Assembly: GCA_005889475.1 (NCBI GenBank)
Contig: VBGT01000028.1
Location: 1 to 53,812, forward strand
Length of the DNA stretch: 53,812 nucleotides
Source of the DNA: Chloroflexota bacterium
GTDB lineage: Bacteria; Chloroflexota; Limnocylindria; Limnocylindrales; CSP1-4
Direction: 5' to 3'
Position 1 is the first letter of the stretch. Every line of letters begins with the position of its first letter. Shown here piece by piece: positions 1 through 9,335 of the stretch. The position numbers were made by a program, and so were the translations under genes. The notes beneath the pieces were generated by a model that saw nothing but the letters and a program-made list of their open reading frames with translations, had not been told where the DNA came from and ran no database searches.

Positions 1-63
<63 letters not shown>

Positions 64-67
64 CGCG

Positions 68-376
68 ATGGCCAAGCAACGGATCCGGATCCGTCTCAAG
101 GCGTACGACCACCGGCTGCTCGATCAGTCGGCGGCGCAGATCGTCGAGACGGCGCAGCGCACGGGTGCCGACATCGTCGGGCCCGTGCCCCTGCCCACCC
201 GGATCGAGAAGTTCACCGTGCTGCGCTCGCCGTTCATCGACAAGGACAGCCGGGAGCAGTTCGAGATCCGCACCCACAAGCGGCTCGTCGACATCCTCGA
301 TCCTTCGTCGAAAACTGTCGACGCCCTGATGCGACTCAGCCTCCCGGCTGGCGTCGACATCGAGATCAAGATGTGA
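68..376 (+). CDS. rpsJ: 30S ribosomal protein S10
   Basis: This 102-residue protein has the family's normal length. It begins [19 protein letters not shown] and contains the conserved [16 protein letters not shown] stretch that forms the long loop reaching into the 30S head. S10 (NusE) also takes part in antitermination with NusB and couples NusG to the ribosome. It is the first gene of the S10 block, directly after tuf, and its stop codon overlaps the rplC start, which suggests translational coupling. Confidence 0.97.
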   Translation: MAKQRIRIRLKAYDHRLLDQSAAQIVETAQRTGADIVGPVPLPTRIEKFTVLRSPFIDKDSREQFEIRTHKRLVDILDPSSKTVDALMRLSLPAGVDIEIKM

Positions 377-987
377 TGAGCATCGGGCTCATCGGCCGCA
401 AGGTCGGCATGACGCAGGTGTTCGAGAAGGACGGCACGATGGTCGCCGTCTCGGTGCTCGAGGTCGCTCCGAATACGGTGACCCGCCTGCGGACGCCCGA
501 TCGCGACGGCTACACCGCGGTGCAGCTCGGCACGGATGAGAAGGCGAAGCTGAGCAAGCCCCGCGCAGGCCAGCTCGGCGACCTGCCGAGCCTGGGCACG
601 CTGCGCGAGTTCCGCGTGGACGACGCCTCGGGGTACGAGGTCGGCCAGACCCTCGCGGTCAACGACGTGTTCGCTGAGGGCGACCTCGTCGACGTCAGCG
701 GCGTGTCGAAGGGCAAGGGTTTCGCGGGCCACGTGAAGCGCCATCACTTCGGCCGCGGCCCGACGACCCACGGCTCCGACCACCACCGCGAGCCGGGCTC
801 GATCGGCCCGGGGACGACCCCCGGCCGCGTCTACAAGGGCGTGCGCATGGCCGGCCACATGGGCGACGAGCAGGTCACCACGAAGAAGGTGCGCGTCGTG
901 CGCGCCGACGCCGAGCGCAACCTGCTCATGGTCAAGGGCAGCCTGCCCGGCGCCCGCGGCAGCCTGATCCTGGTCCGGAAGGCCTGA
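376..987 (+). CDS. rplC: 50S ribosomal protein L3
   Basis: L3 is an early 23S rRNA assembly protein near the peptidyl transferase centre. The protein starts [20 protein letters not shown] and carries the conserved core [15 protein letters not shown] and [15 protein letters not shown], which includes the glutamine-loop region. At about 203 residues it has normal length. Two starts overlap the rpsJ stop: GTG at 373 and ATG at 376. I prefer ATG because the family normally begins at that methionine. rplD follows after three bases. Confidence 0.97.
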   Translation: MSIGLIGRKVGMTQVFEKDGTMVAVSVLEVAPNTVTRLRTPDRDGYTAVQLGTDEKAKLSKPRAGQLGDLPSLGTLREFRVDDASGYEVGQTLAVNDVFAEGDLVDVSGVSKGKGFAGHVKRHHFGRGPTTHGSDHHREPGSIGPGTTPGRVYKGVRMAGHMGDEQVTTKKVRVVRADAERNLLMVKGSLPGARGSLILVRKA

Positions 988-990
988 CCG

Positions 991-1614
991 ATGCCCTCGA
1001 CCACCCTGTATGACCGCACCGGCGCCTCCGTCGGCAGTGTCGAGCTGCACGACGACCTGTTCGGCGCGCCCGTGAACGAGGCCGTCCTGCACCAGGTCGT
1101 GACCGCCCAGCTCGCCGGCCGCCGAACGGGCACGCACGACACGAAGACGCGTGGCGAGGTCCGCGGCGGCGGCAGGAAGCCATACCGCCAGAAGGGCACC
1201 GGCCGCGCTCGCCAGGGCACGCGCACGGCGCCGCACTACCGCGGCGGTGGCGCCGTCTTCGGGCCGCACCCGCGCTCGTACGAGCAGCGCCTGCCGCGCA
1301 AGATGAAGCGCGCCGCGCTGCGCGGCGCCCTCACGGCCAAGCTCGGCGACGAGGCGATCCGGATCGTCGACGACTTCAAGCTCGAGACGATCAAGACGCA
1401 GGACGTCGCGGGCGTCCTCGCGGCGCTCAAGGCGACAGGCCGGGTGCTCGTCGTCGCGCCCGCCGCGGACGAGAAGCTGCGGCTCTCGGCCCGCAACCTG
1501 CCGACGGTCGAAGTGATCCTGGCCGACTCGCTCAACGTGGTCGACGTGCTCAACGCCGACACGCTGGTCATCGAGCAGCCTGCGCTCGCGCGAATGGAAG
1601 AGGTCTACCTGTGA
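991..1614 (+). CDS. rplD: 50S ribosomal protein L4
   Basis: This 207-residue protein matches L4 in length and in its RNA-binding loop ([20 protein letters not shown], then [15 protein letters not shown]), which lines the peptide exit tunnel. In E. coli, L4 also represses the S10 operon; no leader that would show this is visible here. The gene lies between rplC and rplW, and its TGA overlaps the GTG start of rplW by four bases. Confidence 0.96.
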   Translation: MPSTTLYDRTGASVGSVELHDDLFGAPVNEAVLHQVVTAQLAGRRTGTHDTKTRGEVRGGGRKPYRQKGTGRARQGTRTAPHYRGGGAVFGPHPRSYEQRLPRKMKRAALRGALTAKLGDEAIRIVDDFKLETIKTQDVAGVLAALKATGRVLVVAPAADEKLRLSARNLPTVEVILADSLNVVDVLNADTLVIEQPALARMEEVYL

Positions 1615-1925
1615 GCGCCCTGACCGCGCCCGAGATCATCCTGCGCCCGGTCGTGAGCGAGAAGTCGATCGACCAGTCGACCCATGGCCGGTACACGTTT
1701 CGGGTCCACCCGCGCGCGAACAAGATCCAGATCAAGGCCGCCATCGAGGAGCTGTACGCGACCGACAAGGTCACCGTCGTCTCGGTGAACGTGCTGACGA
1801 CGAAGGCCAAGGAGAAGTCGCGCGGCACGCGCCGCGGCCGGATCCTCGGTGCGACCTCGCCGTGGCGCAAGGCCGTCGTGACCCTCGCCGCCGGCCAGAA
1901 GATCCAGTTCTTCGAGGGGGTCTGA
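1611..1925 (+). CDS. rplW: 50S ribosomal protein L23
   Basis: L23 sits at the tunnel exit and docks trigger factor and SRP. The 104-residue protein has the family signatures [33 protein letters not shown] and a basic loop with [11 protein letters not shown]. It starts with GTG overlapping the rplD stop codon, the only sensible start given the conserved N-terminus. rplB follows three bases downstream. Confidence 0.96.
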   Translation: MSALTAPEIILRPVVSEKSIDQSTHGRYTFRVHPRANKIQIKAAIEELYATDKVTVVSVNVLTTKAKEKSRGTRRGRILGATSPWRKAVVTLAAGQKIQFFEGV

Positions 1926-1927
1926 CG

Positions 1928-2752
1928 ATGCCGCTGCGCAGCTACAAGCCCACCTCGCCCGGCCGTCGCGCGATGACCCGCTCGACGTTCGAGGAGATCA
2001 CCACGAGCGAACCGTACAAGCCGCTGCTCGAGCCGCAGAAGCGCGCCTCCGGCCGGAACAACCAGGGCCGGCTCACCGTGCGCCATCGGGGCGCCGGCGA
2101 GAAGACGCACTACCGCCGGATCGACTTCAAGCGCGACAAGCACGGCGTGCCCGCGCGCATCGCCACGGTCGAGTACGACCCGAACCGGTCCGCGCGGATC
2201 GGGCTGCTCCACTACCGCGACGGCGAGAAGCGGTACATGCTCCTCCCCCACGGCCTGCGCGTCGGCGATGTGGTCGTGTCCGGGTCGTCGGCGGAGGCGC
2301 GGGTCGGCAATGCCCTCCCGATCGCCAACATCCCGCTCGGCACCACGATCCACAACCTCGAGCTGATCCCGGGCAGGGGCGGCCAGATCGTCCGCTCCGC
2401 GGGCGCGGCCGCGCAGCTGCTGGCCAAGGAGGGCGAGTACGCCCAGGTGCGGCTGCCCTCGGGCGAGGTCCGCAAGATCAGCATCCGGTGCATGGCCACG
2501 GTCGGGCAGGTCGGCAACCTCGACCACGAGAACCAGAACCTCGGCAAGGCCGGCCGCGCCCGCCACATGGGCCAGCGACCGGAGGTCCGGGGCGTCGTCA
2601 TGAACCCACGTGACCATCCGCACGGCGGCGGCGAAGGAAAGTCGCCGACGGGCATGCCGCCCAAGACGCCGTGGGGAGCGCCCGCCATGGGCTACCGCAC
2701 CCGGCGCGCGCGGACCGGTGCGTTGATCGTCCGCTCGCGGCGCCGGAAGTAG
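1928..2752 (+). CDS. rplB: 50S ribosomal protein L2
   Basis: L2 binds 23S rRNA near the peptidyl transferase centre and helps subunit joining. The protein begins [21 protein letters not shown] and ends with the conserved [13 protein letters not shown], containing the functionally important histidine, and a basic tail. Its 274 residues match the family. The ORF track extends 22 codons upstream into rplW, but the ATG at 1928 gives the canonical N-terminus. Confidence 0.97.
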   Translation: MPLRSYKPTSPGRRAMTRSTFEEITTSEPYKPLLEPQKRASGRNNQGRLTVRHRGAGEKTHYRRIDFKRDKHGVPARIATVEYDPNRSARIGLLHYRDGEKRYMLLPHGLRVGDVVVSGSSAEARVGNALPIANIPLGTTIHNLELIPGRGGQIVRSAGAAAQLLAKEGEYAQVRLPSGEVRKISIRCMATVGQVGNLDHENQNLGKAGRARHMGQRPEVRGVVMNPRDHPHGGGEGKSPTGMPPKTPWGAPAMGYRTRRARTGALIVRSRRRK

Positions 2753-2767
2753 CGGGGAGGCGAGGAC

Positions 2768-3052
2768 ATGTCCCGATCGATCAAGAAGGGCCCGTTCATC
2801 GAGCCCCGCCTCCTCGGCCGCATCGAGGAGATGAACAAGAAGAGCGAGAAGAAGGTCGTCAAGACGTGGTCGCGCGCGTCGGTGATCTTCCCGTCATTCA
2901 TCGGCCATACGGTCGCGGTCTACAACGGCCGCAAGCACGTGCCTGTGTACGTGACCGAGAACATGGTCGGCCACCGCCTCGGTGAGTTCGCGCCCACCCG
3001 CACCTATCGCGGGCACGGCAGGAGCACCGACCGGATCACGACACCCAAGTAG
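2768..3052 (+). CDS. rpsS: 30S ribosomal protein S19
   Basis: S19 forms the head of the 30S subunit with S13 and contacts the A-site tRNA region. The 94-residue protein starts [21 protein letters not shown] and contains [25 protein letters not shown] and [12 protein letters not shown], all family hallmarks. A GGGGAGG sequence lies about eight bases before the ATG and acts as a clear ribosome binding site. rplV begins eight bases after the stop. Confidence 0.97.
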   Translation: MSRSIKKGPFIEPRLLGRIEEMNKKSEKKVVKTWSRASVIFPSFIGHTVAVYNGRKHVPVYVTENMVGHRLGEFAPTRTYRGHGRSTDRITTPK

Positions 3053-3059
3053 GCACGAG

Positions 3060-3398
3060 ATGCGTGTTTCAGCAACCGCCAAGTACGTCCGCGGATCGAC
3101 CCGCAAGGCTCGCCTCGTCGCCGAGGCGATCCGTGGCCGCTCCGTGGAAGACGCCGCGGCGCTGCTCAGGTTCATGCCCCAGCACGCCGCCAAGGACGTC
3201 GCCGGGGTGCTCAAGAGCGCGGCCGCGAACGCCGAGAACAACCTGAACATGGCCGCGGACGAGCTGCTCGTCCTCGACGCCCGGGCCGACCAGGGCCCGA
3301 CGATCAAGCGCTGGCGTCCGCGCGCCCAGGGTCGGGCCTTCCCGATCCACAAGGGCGTCACCCACATCACCGTCACCGTTGGCGATCGGGAGGGCTGA
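3060..3398 (+). CDS. rplV: 50S ribosomal protein L22
   Basis: L22 lines the peptide exit tunnel and is a classical macrolide-resistance site. The 112-residue protein starts MRVSATAKYVRGSTRKARLV, includes the AAANAENN motif, and ends with RAQGRAFPIHKGVTHITVTV. The track ORF begins earlier, at 2982, inside rpsS. The ATG at 3060 restores the normal length and N-terminus. Confidence 0.96.
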   Translation: MRVSATAKYVRGSTRKARLVAEAIRGRSVEDAAALLRFMPQHAAKDVAGVLKSAAANAENNLNMAADELLVLDARADQGPTIKRWRPRAQGRAFPIHKGVTHITVTVGDREG

Positions 3399-3404
3399 GG
3401 AAGC

Positions 3405-4076
3405 ATGGGACACAAGGTCCACCCGTACGGGTTCCGACTCGGGGTGACGCGCACGTGGACTGCGAAGTGGTACCACGACAAGGAGTACACGGCGCTCCTG
3501 ACGGAGGACATCGCGATTCGCCAGCTCGTCGAGAAGCGGCTCGCGAACGCGAGCGTCAGCGGCCTCGAGATCGAGCGCAACTTCGGCCAGGTCACGGTCA
3601 CGGTGCACACAGCCAAGCCCGGCATCGTGATCGGCAAGGGCGGCCAGAACGTCGAGATCCTGCGCCAGCAGATCGGCGCGCTGACCAAGCGCAAGGTCAA
3701 GCTGGAGATCAAGGAGATCCGCCAGCCGGAGCTCGACGCGTACCTCGTCGCGACCAACATCAGCCAGCAGCTGAGCCGCCGCATCGCCTTCAAGAAGGCC
3801 ATGAAGCAGTCCATCCAGCGGTCGATGAAGGCCGGCGCGAAGGGCGTCAAGATCATGGTTTCGGGCCGCCTCGGCGGCGCCGAGATGAGCCGTCGCGAGT
3901 GGGACCGCGAGGGTCGCATCCCGCTGGGCACGCTCCGCGCCGACATCAGCTACGGCCAGGTCCACGCCCACACGACGTACGGCCGCATCGGGGTGAAGGT
4001 CTGGATCTACCGCGGCGACGTCACGCCGAGCCGAACCCCCGCACCGGTCCCGGCCGTCGCCGGCCAGGGAGCCTGA
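3405..4076 (+). CDS. rpsC: 30S ribosomal protein S3
   Basis: S3 lies at the mRNA entry channel and contributes helicase activity with S4 and S5. The 223-residue protein has MGHKVHPYGFRLGVTRTW at the N-terminus, the KH-domain loop VIGKGGQN, and the C-terminal domain with GRLGGAEMSRREW. Length is normal. The preferred start has a GAGGAAGC ribosome binding site just upstream. rplP follows after three bases. Confidence 0.97.
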   Translation: MGHKVHPYGFRLGVTRTWTAKWYHDKEYTALLTEDIAIRQLVEKRLANASVSGLEIERNFGQVTVTVHTAKPGIVIGKGGQNVEILRQQIGALTKRKVKLEIKEIRQPELDAYLVATNISQQLSRRIAFKKAMKQSIQRSMKAGAKGVKIMVSGRLGGAEMSRREWDREGRIPLGTLRADISYGQVHAHTTYGRIGVKVWIYRGDVTPSRTPAPVPAVAGQGA

Positions 4077-4079
4077 CCG

Positions 4080-4511
4080 ATGCTGCTGCCGCGGCGGGTC
4101 AAGCACCGCAAGGTCATGCGCGGCCGGATGTCCGGCCAGGCCAAGGGCGGCCACTACGTCGCCTTCGGCGACTATGGCCTCGCGACCATCGAGCCGGCCT
4201 GGATCACCAGCCGGCAGATCGAGGCCGCCCGGCGAGCGATGACCCGCTCCGTTAAGCGCGGCGGCAAGATCTGGATCCGCATCTTTCCCGACAAGCCGGT
4301 GACCAAGAAGCCGGCCGAGACGCGCATGGGCTCCGGCAAGGGGGCACCCGACCATTGGGTCGCGGTCGTCAAGCCCGGCCGGATCCTGTTCGAGATGGCC
4401 GGCGTCCCGCATGACGAGGCGACCGAGGCGATGCGCCTGGCGAGCCACAAGCTGCCGGTCGCGACGCGCGTCGTCACCCGCGAGGGCGCGGTCGAGGGAG
4501 GCGAGCGATGA
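4080..4511 (+). CDS. rplP: 50S ribosomal protein L16
   Basis: L16 organises the A-site tRNA region of the 50S subunit. The 143-residue protein begins [20 protein letters not shown] and has the signature [21 protein letters not shown] and the LFEMAGVP segment near the C-terminus. Its stop overlaps the rpmC ATG by four bases, which implies coupled translation. Confidence 0.97.
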   Translation: MLLPRRVKHRKVMRGRMSGQAKGGHYVAFGDYGLATIEPAWITSRQIEAARRAMTRSVKRGGKIWIRIFPDKPVTKKPAETRMGSGKGAPDHWVAVVKPGRILFEMAGVPHDEATEAMRLASHKLPVATRVVTREGAVEGGER

Positions 4512-4732
4512 GCGACATCGCCAAGGTTCGCGAGATGTCCGACAAGGAGCTTGCCGATGCCCTCCTGCAGGCCAAGCAGGACCTCTGGAGCGCGCGTTTC
4601 GCGCTCTCGACGCGGCAGCTGAATGACACCAGCAGCATCCCCCAGACGCGGCGCGAGATCGCCCGCATCCTCACCGTCCAGCGCGAGCGCGAGACGGCTC
4701 GCGCCGCGACGGGCACCGGAAAGGGCGCATAG
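4508..4732 (+). CDS. rpmC: 50S ribosomal protein L29
   Basis: L29 is a small two-helix protein next to L23 at the exit tunnel. The 74-residue sequence has the family pattern [29 protein letters not shown] followed by a second helix with [14 protein letters not shown]. The ATG overlaps the end of rplP and the gene directly precedes rpsQ, as in most bacterial S10 operons. Confidence 0.94.
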   Translation: MSDIAKVREMSDKELADALLQAKQDLWSARFALSTRQLNDTSSIPQTRREIARILTVQRERETARAATGTGKGA

Positions 4733-4735
4733 GCG

Positions 4736-5215
4736 ATGGCCATGACCGAGAGCACCGCCACGGTGCAGGGCAAGCGCAAGACCAAGGTCGGGCGCGTGGT
4801 GAGCGACAGGATGGACAAGACGATCGTCGTGTCCGTCGAACGGCTCACGCGCCACCGGCTGTACAAGCGCGTCATCCGCCTGACCACCAAGTTCAAGGCC
4901 CACGACGAGGCCAACGACGCGCACATCGGCGACACCGTGCGGATCGAGGAATCGAGGCCGCTGTCGGCGACGAAGCGCTGGCGCCTCCTCGAGGTCGTGC
5001 AGCGCGCCGGCGATCACGGTGCTGCGGCCGAGCTCGAGCTCATCGCCGAGGAGGCCGCGGTCTCCGAGGCGATCCACGCCGCCGCGCACCCGGGTCGCGT
5101 GAAGCACGACGCCGAGGGCAAGGCCGGCGCCGACGCAGCTGACGCCGAGGCGAGCGACGCCGAGGCGAGCAACGCCGAGGCCGGTGACGACGCGGCCAAG
5201 GAAGGCGACGCGTGA
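4736..5215 (+). CDS. rpsQ: 30S ribosomal protein S17 with long acidic C-terminal tail
   Basis: Residues 1-90 are a normal S17 OB-fold that binds 16S r[21 protein letters not shown], then [18 protein letters not shown], then [20 protein letters not shown]. The family usually ends near residue 85-90, but this protein runs to 159. The extra part is Ala/Asp/Glu-rich, with a repeated DAEAS element close to the end. It is read continuously in frame and stops four bases into rplN, so it is not a missed gene. The tail has no recognised function. Confidence 0.95.
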   Translation: MAMTESTATVQGKRKTKVGRVVSDRMDKTIVVSVERLTRHRLYKRVIRLTTKFKAHDEANDAHIGDTVRIEESRPLSATKRWRLLEVVQRAGDHGAAAELELIAEEAAVSEAIHAAAHPGRVKHDAEGKAGADAADAEASDAEASNAEAGDDAAKEGDA

Positions 5216-5580
5216 TCCAGGCCCAGACCCGTCTCAAGGTGGCCGACAACACGGGTGCACGAACGATCCAGTGCATCCGCGTGATGGGGCGCTCGACAAA
5301 GACCACCGCCGGCATCGGCGACGTCATCGTGGCGAGCGTCAAGCAGGCCATCCCGAACGCGGCCGTCAAGAAGGGCGACGTCGTGCAGGCGGTGATCGTC
5401 CGCACGGCGAAGGAGTACGGCCGCCCCGACGGCAGCTACATCCGCTTCGACGAGAACGCGGCCGTCCTGATCAACAACCAGGGCAACCCACGCGGGACGC
5501 GCATCTTCGGCCCGGTCGCGCGCGAGCTGCGTGATCGCAACTACATGAAGATCGTGTCGCTCGCGCCGGAGGTGCTGTGA
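5212..5580 (+). CDS. rplN: 50S ribosomal protein L14
   Basis: L14 is a 122-residue beta-barrel on the subunit interface that pairs with L19 in an intersubunit bridge. It starts [21 protein letters not shown] with GTG and has the signature [32 protein letters not shown]. Length and ends are typical. Its start overlaps the rpsQ stop, and its stop overlaps the rplX start. Confidence 0.97.
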   Translation: MIQAQTRLKVADNTGARTIQCIRVMGRSTKTTAGIGDVIVASVKQAIPNAAVKKGDVVQAVIVRTAKEYGRPDGSYIRFDENAAVLINNQGNPRGTRIFGPVARELRDRNYMKIVSLAPEVL

Positions 5581-6038
5581 TGCCGGCCGGCCGAACGCGG
5601 GTTCCCGAGATCCGCAAGGGCGACACCGTGCTCCTGCTCACCGGCAAGGACGCCGGCAAGCAGGGCGTGGTCGAGCGCGTCGTCACCAACTCCGCGGCGC
5701 TCAGCCACGTCGCGCCGCTCAGCGGGGGCAAGAGCCAGCGCTCGCGCCGCGGCTTCTGGAAGCCGGCCTCGACGCGGCCGGTGTCGGTCGTGGTCGAGGG
5801 TCTCAACATCGCCAAGCGCCACACCAAGCCGCGCCAGACGCAGGGCCGCACCGACCGGACGCCCAAGATCCAACAGGGCGGGATCCTCGACATCGCCAAG
5901 CCGATCGATGTATCGAACGTGATGCTCGTCTGCCCGAACTGCAAGGAGCCCACTCGGGTCCGGCACACCATCCTCGAGGACGGCCGCCGCGTGCGCATCT
6001 GCAGCCATTGCGAGAAGGCGATGGAGGTGATGGCGTGA
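5580..6038 (+). CDS. rplX: 50S ribosomal protein L24, zinc-ribbon form with an internal insertion
   Basis: L24 initiates 50S assembly by binding the 5' part of 23S rRNA. The KOW segment is clear ([21 protein letters not shown]), followed by [15 protein letters not shown]. The C-terminus has two CxxC pairs (CPNC and CSHC), a zinc ribbon found in many L24 proteins. At 152 residues it is longer than the usual 100-115, because about 30 basic residues are inserted between the first KOW strands and VEGLNI. ATG 5580 is chosen over GTG 5577, and both overlap the rplN stop. Confidence 0.94.
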   Translation: MPAGRTRVPEIRKGDTVLLLTGKDAGKQGVVERVVTNSAALSHVAPLSGGKSQRSRRGFWKPASTRPVSVVVEGLNIAKRHTKPRQTQGRTDRTPKIQQGGILDIAKPIDVSNVMLVCPNCKEPTRVRHTILEDGRRVRICSHCEKAMEVMA

Positions 6039-7021
6039 CCGAGCAACGCTCCCGTCGCGACGCCGCGGCCGTGGAGGAGCCGGTGGTCGCCGCCGACGAG
6101 GCGGCGGTCGAGGAGCCGATGGATGCCGAGCCGATGGCCGCGGAGATGCCCGCTCCCGCAGGTGCCGCGGTGGAGGAGCCGATGAGTCCCGAGTCGGCGG
6201 CCGCGGAGCCCGCCGCCGAGCCCGCAACAGAGGCGCCAACAGCCGAAGCTGCGACGGCGCCCGCGGCTGAAGCTGCGGAGGCGCCCGCGGCTGAAGCGGC
6301 AGAGGTGCCCGCGGCCGAAGCAGAGGCCACCGCGGATGCAGGCGACGGTGAGGTGGTCGACGCCGACGAGCCGATCGCTGCAGCCGTTGCCGAGCCTGTC
6401 GCCGAGCCCGCCGCCGACGAGCGCAAGCCGAAGGGTCGCGAGTCGAAGGCCGCCTCCGAGGCGCCGGAGAGGCCGTCAGGACCGCGCGGCTTGAAGCTGC
6501 GCTACCAGAGCGACGTCATCCCCGCGCTGATCCGCCAGTTCGAGTACGCCAATCCGAACCAGGTACCGCGGCTCGACAAGATCGTGGTCAACGTCGGGAT
6601 CGGCGAGGCGCTCACGAACGCGAAGGCGATCGATGCCGCGTCCGGCGACCTGACCATGATCACCGGCCAGAAGCCGATCGTGATGAAGGCACGACGCTCG
6701 ATCGCCCAGTTCAAGATCCGGACGGGCAACCCGATCGGGCTCAAGGTCACGCTCCGGGGCCAGCGGATGTGGGACTTTCTCGAGCGGCTGATGCTGCTCG
6801 CCCTGCCTCGCATCCGTGACTTCCGGGGCACGCCCAGCCGCTCCTTCGACGGCAGGGGCAACTACACACTCGGGCTGCGCGAGCAGGTCGCGTTCCCCGA
6901 GATCGACTACGACAAGGTGGACCGTCTCCGCGGGCTGGAGGTCAGCATCGTGACGACGGCGAAGTCCGACGAGGAGTCGAAGCGTCTGCTCGAGCTCCTC
7001 GGCATGCCCTTCGCCTCGTAG
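6035..7021 (+). CDS. rplE: 50S ribosomal protein L5 with a ~150-residue N-terminal extension
   Basis: From about residue 152 this is a complete L5 ([38 protein letters not shown]), the 5S rRNA and P-site tRNA binding protein of the central protuberance. Normal length is about 180 residues; this one has 328. The additional N-terminus is Ala/Glu/Pro-rich and acidic, and includes a 24-base tandem repeat. The GTG at 6035 overlaps the rplX stop (GTGA), so the extension is probably translated. An internal start is possible, but no good ribosome binding site stands out before the core. Confidence 0.93.
   Translation: MTEQRSRRDAAAVEEPVVAADEAAVEEPMDAEPMAAEMPAPAGAAVEEPMSPESAAAEPAAEPATEAPTAEAATAPAAEAAEAPAAEAAEVPAAEAEATADAGDGEVVDADEPIAAAVAEPVAEPAADERKPKGRESKAASEAPERPSGPRGLKLRYQSDVIPALIRQFEYANPNQVPRLDKIVVNVGIGEALTNAKAIDAASGDLTMITGQKPIVMKARRSIAQFKIRTGNPIGLKVTLRGQRMWDFLERLMLLALPRIRDFRGTPSRSFDGRGNYTLGLREQVAFPEIDYDKVDRLRGLEVSIVTTAKSDEESKRLLELLGMPFAS
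6233..6325 (+). repeat. 24-bp coding minisatellite in rplE
   Basis: About four tandem copies of a 24-base unit resembling gcgcccgcggctgaagctgc plus gnag lie in frame within the rplE extension. They encode [24 protein letters not shown] and VPAAEAE. Copies two and three are nearly identical at DNA level, which points to recent slippage or recombination. Copy number may vary between strains. Confidence 0.8.
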
Positions 7022-7029
7022 GGGAGAAC

Positions 7030-7215
7030 ATGGCAAAGAAATCGCTCATCGCCAAGGCAAGACGGAAGCCGAAGTTCGGCGTCCGGGGATACCACCGCTG
7101 CACCGTCTGTGGCCGGCCGCGCGCGTTCATGCGCCGTTTCGCGCTGTGCCGAATCTGCTTCCGGGAGCGCGCCCTCCAGGGCGAGCTGCCGGGCGTCACC
7201 AAGTCGAGCTGGTAG
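7030..7215 (+). CDS. rpsN: 30S ribosomal protein S14, zinc-binding short type
   Basis: The 61-residue S14 is the C+ (type Z) form: two CxxC pairs (CTVC and CRIC) flank [14 protein letters not shown] and bind one zinc. It starts [19 protein letters not shown] and ends LPGVTKSSW, both typical. A GGGGAG ribosome binding site precedes the ATG. It acts in the 30S head near S3 and S10. Its place between rplE and rpsH is standard. Confidence 0.97.
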   Translation: MAKKSLIAKARRKPKFGVRGYHRCTVCGRPRAFMRRFALCRICFRERALQGELPGVTKSSW

Positions 7216-7222
7216 GTCCCGT

Positions 7223-7621
7223 ATGAACATCTCCGATCCGATCGCGGACATGCTGACCCGGGTCCGCAACGCCTCCCGCGCGCGCCACACCGAGGTGGTG
7301 GTGCCGGCGTCGCGCACCAAGCGCGAGATCGCCCGCATCCTCAAGGACGAGGGCTTCATCGCCGACGTCGCCGAGGAGCAGGCCGGCCCGGGACGCGTGT
7401 TGAAGCTGCAGCTGCGCTATGTCGACGGCAAGGTGCCGGTCGTGTCCGGTCTCAAACGGGTCAGCAAGCCCGGCCTCCGGGTGTACGCCGCCAAGACCGA
7501 CATTCCGCGCGTCCTCGGCGGGCTCGGCATCGTCATCGTCAGCACGAGCCAGGGGATCATGACCGGCGCGCAGGCCCGCAAGGCCCAGCTCGGCGGCGAA
7601 GTCCTGGCGTTCGTCTGGTAG
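7223..7621 (+). CDS. rpsH: 30S ribosomal protein S8
   Basis: S8 binds the central domain of 16S rRNA and is the translational repressor of the spc operon in E. coli. The 132-residue protein has [15 protein letters not shown] at the start and ends with the signature [26 protein letters not shown]. The track ORF begins at 7109 inside rpsN. ATG 7223 gives the canonical N-terminus. Confidence 0.97.
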   Translation: MNISDPIADMLTRVRNASRARHTEVVVPASRTKREIARILKDEGFIADVAEEQAGPGRVLKLQLRYVDGKVPVVSGLKRVSKPGLRVYAAKTDIPRVLGGLGIVIVSTSQGIMTGAQARKAQLGGEVLAFVW

Positions 7622-7626
7622 TCCCG

Positions 7627-8178
7627 ATGTCCCGTATCGGTCGCATGCCCATCGCCGTGCCCGCCGGGGTCGATGTCTCGATCGACGGTCGGAACGTCAC
7701 GGTCAAGGGCCCCAAGGGCAGCCTCTCCCGCAAGCTTCATCCCGAGATGGGCGTCGCCCGCGAGGGTGACCAGATCGTGGTGACCCGCCCGTCCGAGGCG
7801 AAGACCCACCGGCAGCTCCACGGCCTGACCCGGACCCTCGTCAACAATATGGTCGTCGGAGTGACGACGGGCTACCGCAAGGCGCTCGAGATCACCGGTG
7901 TCGGCTACCGCGCCACGCTCATCGGCCGGAAGCTCCAGCTCAACCTGGGCTACAGCCACCCGATCGAGATCGATCCGCCGGCGGGGATCACCTTCGAGGT
8001 CGAGAACCCGACCAGGCTGGCCGTGCTGGGCATCGACAAGGAGCTCGTCGGCCAGATCGCCGCCACCGTTCGGGCCACGCGCAAGCCGGAGCCGTACAAG
8101 GGCAAGGGCGTGCGCTACGCGGGCGAGCAGATCCGTCGCAAGGCCGGCAAGGCCGGCAAGATCGGCGCCAAGAAGTAG
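7627..8178 (+). CDS. rplF: 50S ribosomal protein L6
   Basis: L6 is a two-domain protein near the factor-binding site of the 50S subunit. The 183-residue sequence starts [20 protein letters not shown], contains [13 protein letters not shown] and [15 protein letters not shown], and ends with the signature [21 protein letters not shown]. Length and motifs are typical. It follows rpsH after five bases. Confidence 0.97.
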   Translation: MSRIGRMPIAVPAGVDVSIDGRNVTVKGPKGSLSRKLHPEMGVAREGDQIVVTRPSEAKTHRQLHGLTRTLVNNMVVGVTTGYRKALEITGVGYRATLIGRKLQLNLGYSHPIEIDPPAGITFEVENPTRLAVLGIDKELVGQIAATVRATRKPEPYKGKGVRYAGEQIRRKAGKAGKIGAKK

Positions 8179-8209
8179 CCCGCCGAGCGAGATACCGAGG
8201 ACTCACCGC

Positions 8210-8572
8210 ATGACCGCACTCGTCAGCCGCTCCACCGCCAGGCACAAGCGTCACGCGCGCCTCCGACTGCGCGTGGCCGGCGATGGCGCGCGCCCGCGCC
8301 TCGCGGTCTTCCGGAGCCTGAACCACATCTACGCCCAGGTGATCGACGACACGACCGGGCGCACCCTCGCCGCGGCGTCGTCCGTGGAGCCCGACCTTCG
8401 GTCGAGCAAGGCCACGAAAGCCACCGAGGCGGCGGTCGTCGGCCGGCTCGTCGCCGAGCGAGCGCGCGCTGCCGGCGTCGGACGCGTCGTGTTCGACCGT
8501 GCCGGGTTCCGGTACCACGGTCGCATCAAGTCGCTCGCCGACGCGGCTCGCGAAGCCGGCCTGGATTTCTGA
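8210..8572 (+). CDS. rplR: 50S ribosomal protein L18
   Basis: L18 binds 5S rRNA with L5 in the central protuberance. The 120-residue protein has [21 protein letters not shown], then [15 protein letters not shown], and ends with the classical [28 protein letters not shown], shown here as separate recognised blocks. The long track ORF starts within rplF; ATG 8210 gives a normal N-terminus with ACCGAGGA as ribosome binding site. Confidence 0.96.
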   Translation: MTALVSRSTARHKRHARLRLRVAGDGARPRLAVFRSLNHIYAQVIDDTTGRTLAAASSVEPDLRSSKATKATEAAVVGRLVAERARAAGVGRVVFDRAGFRYHGRIKSLADAAREAGLDF

Positions 8573-8581
8573 GGAGGCCCC

Positions 8582-9112
8582 GTGGCACGCATCGATCCCA
8601 ACAAGCTCACCCTCGAGGAGCGCGTCGTCCAGATCAACCGGGTCGCCAAGGTCGTCAAGGGCGGCCGGCGGTTCAGCTTCAGCGCGATGATCGTGGTGGG
8701 CGACGGTGCCGGGCACGTGGGCGTCGGCCTCGGCAAGGCCGGCGAGGTGCCCGAGGCGATCCGCAAGGGCGTCGAGGACGCCAAGAAGAACCTGATCAGG
8801 ATCCCGATGGTCGGGACGACGATTCCGCACGAGGTCCGGACTGTGTACGCCGCGAGCAACGTCCTCCTCAAGCCGGCCAGCCAGGGCACAGGCGTCATCG
8901 CCGGCGGCTCGGTTCGCGCCGTCGTGGAGGCGGCCGGTATCCGCGACATCCTGTCGAAGGTGTACGGCTCGACGAATCCCGTGAACGTCACCCGGGCGAC
9001 GCTCGAGGGCCTGCGCAGCCTGCGTTCCGCGGCCGAGCTCAGCGCCCGGCGCGGGGTCCCGGTGCGGCTCCGGATCGCCGGCCAGCCGGCGGAGGCCGTC
9101 GATGCCCGGTAA
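8582..9112 (+). CDS. rpsE: 30S ribosomal protein S5
   Basis: S5 works in decoding fidelity and in the mRNA entry helicase together with S3 and S4. The 176-residue protein starts at GTG with a GAGGAGG ribosome binding site. It has the double-stranded-RNA-binding segment [19 protein letters not shown] and the second domain with [23 protein letters not shown]. Its end overlaps rpmD by 11 bases. Confidence 0.97.
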   Translation: MARIDPNKLTLEERVVQINRVAKVVKGGRRFSFSAMIVVGDGAGHVGVGLGKAGEVPEAIRKGVEDAKKNLIRIPMVGTTIPHEVRTVYAASNVLLKPASQGTGVIAGGSVRAVVEAAGIRDILSKVYGSTNPVNVTRATLEGLRSLRSAAELSARRGVPVRLRIAGQPAEAVDAR

Positions 9113-9335
9113 GACTGCGCACGCCACCCTGCGCGTGACCCAGATCAAGAGCTCGATCAGCCACATCGCCCGCAACCGGGCGACGCTGCGCGCCCTCGGC
9201 CTGCACGGCATCGGCTCGACCGTCAAGGTCCCCGCCAACGACGCCACGCGAGGGATGGTCCGCCAGGTGCGCTTCCTCGTGAAGGTCGAGGAGCCCACGG
9301 CCCAGGCTGCGGCCGCGCCGGAGGAGAGCAAGTGA
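9102..9335 (+). CDS. rpmD: 50S ribosomal protein L30 with short acidic tail
   Basis: The first 60 residues are L30 ([20 protein letters not shown], then [13 protein letters not shown]), a small protein on the 50S surface. Bacterial L30 normally ends near residue 60; this one has about 15 additional residues (Ala/Glu-rich). It overlaps rpsE at the 5' end, and its stop overlaps the rplO start. Confidence 0.94.
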   Translation: MPGKTAHATLRVTQIKSSISHIARNRATLRALGLHGIGSTVKVPANDATRGMVRQVRFLVKVEEPTAQAAAAPEESK

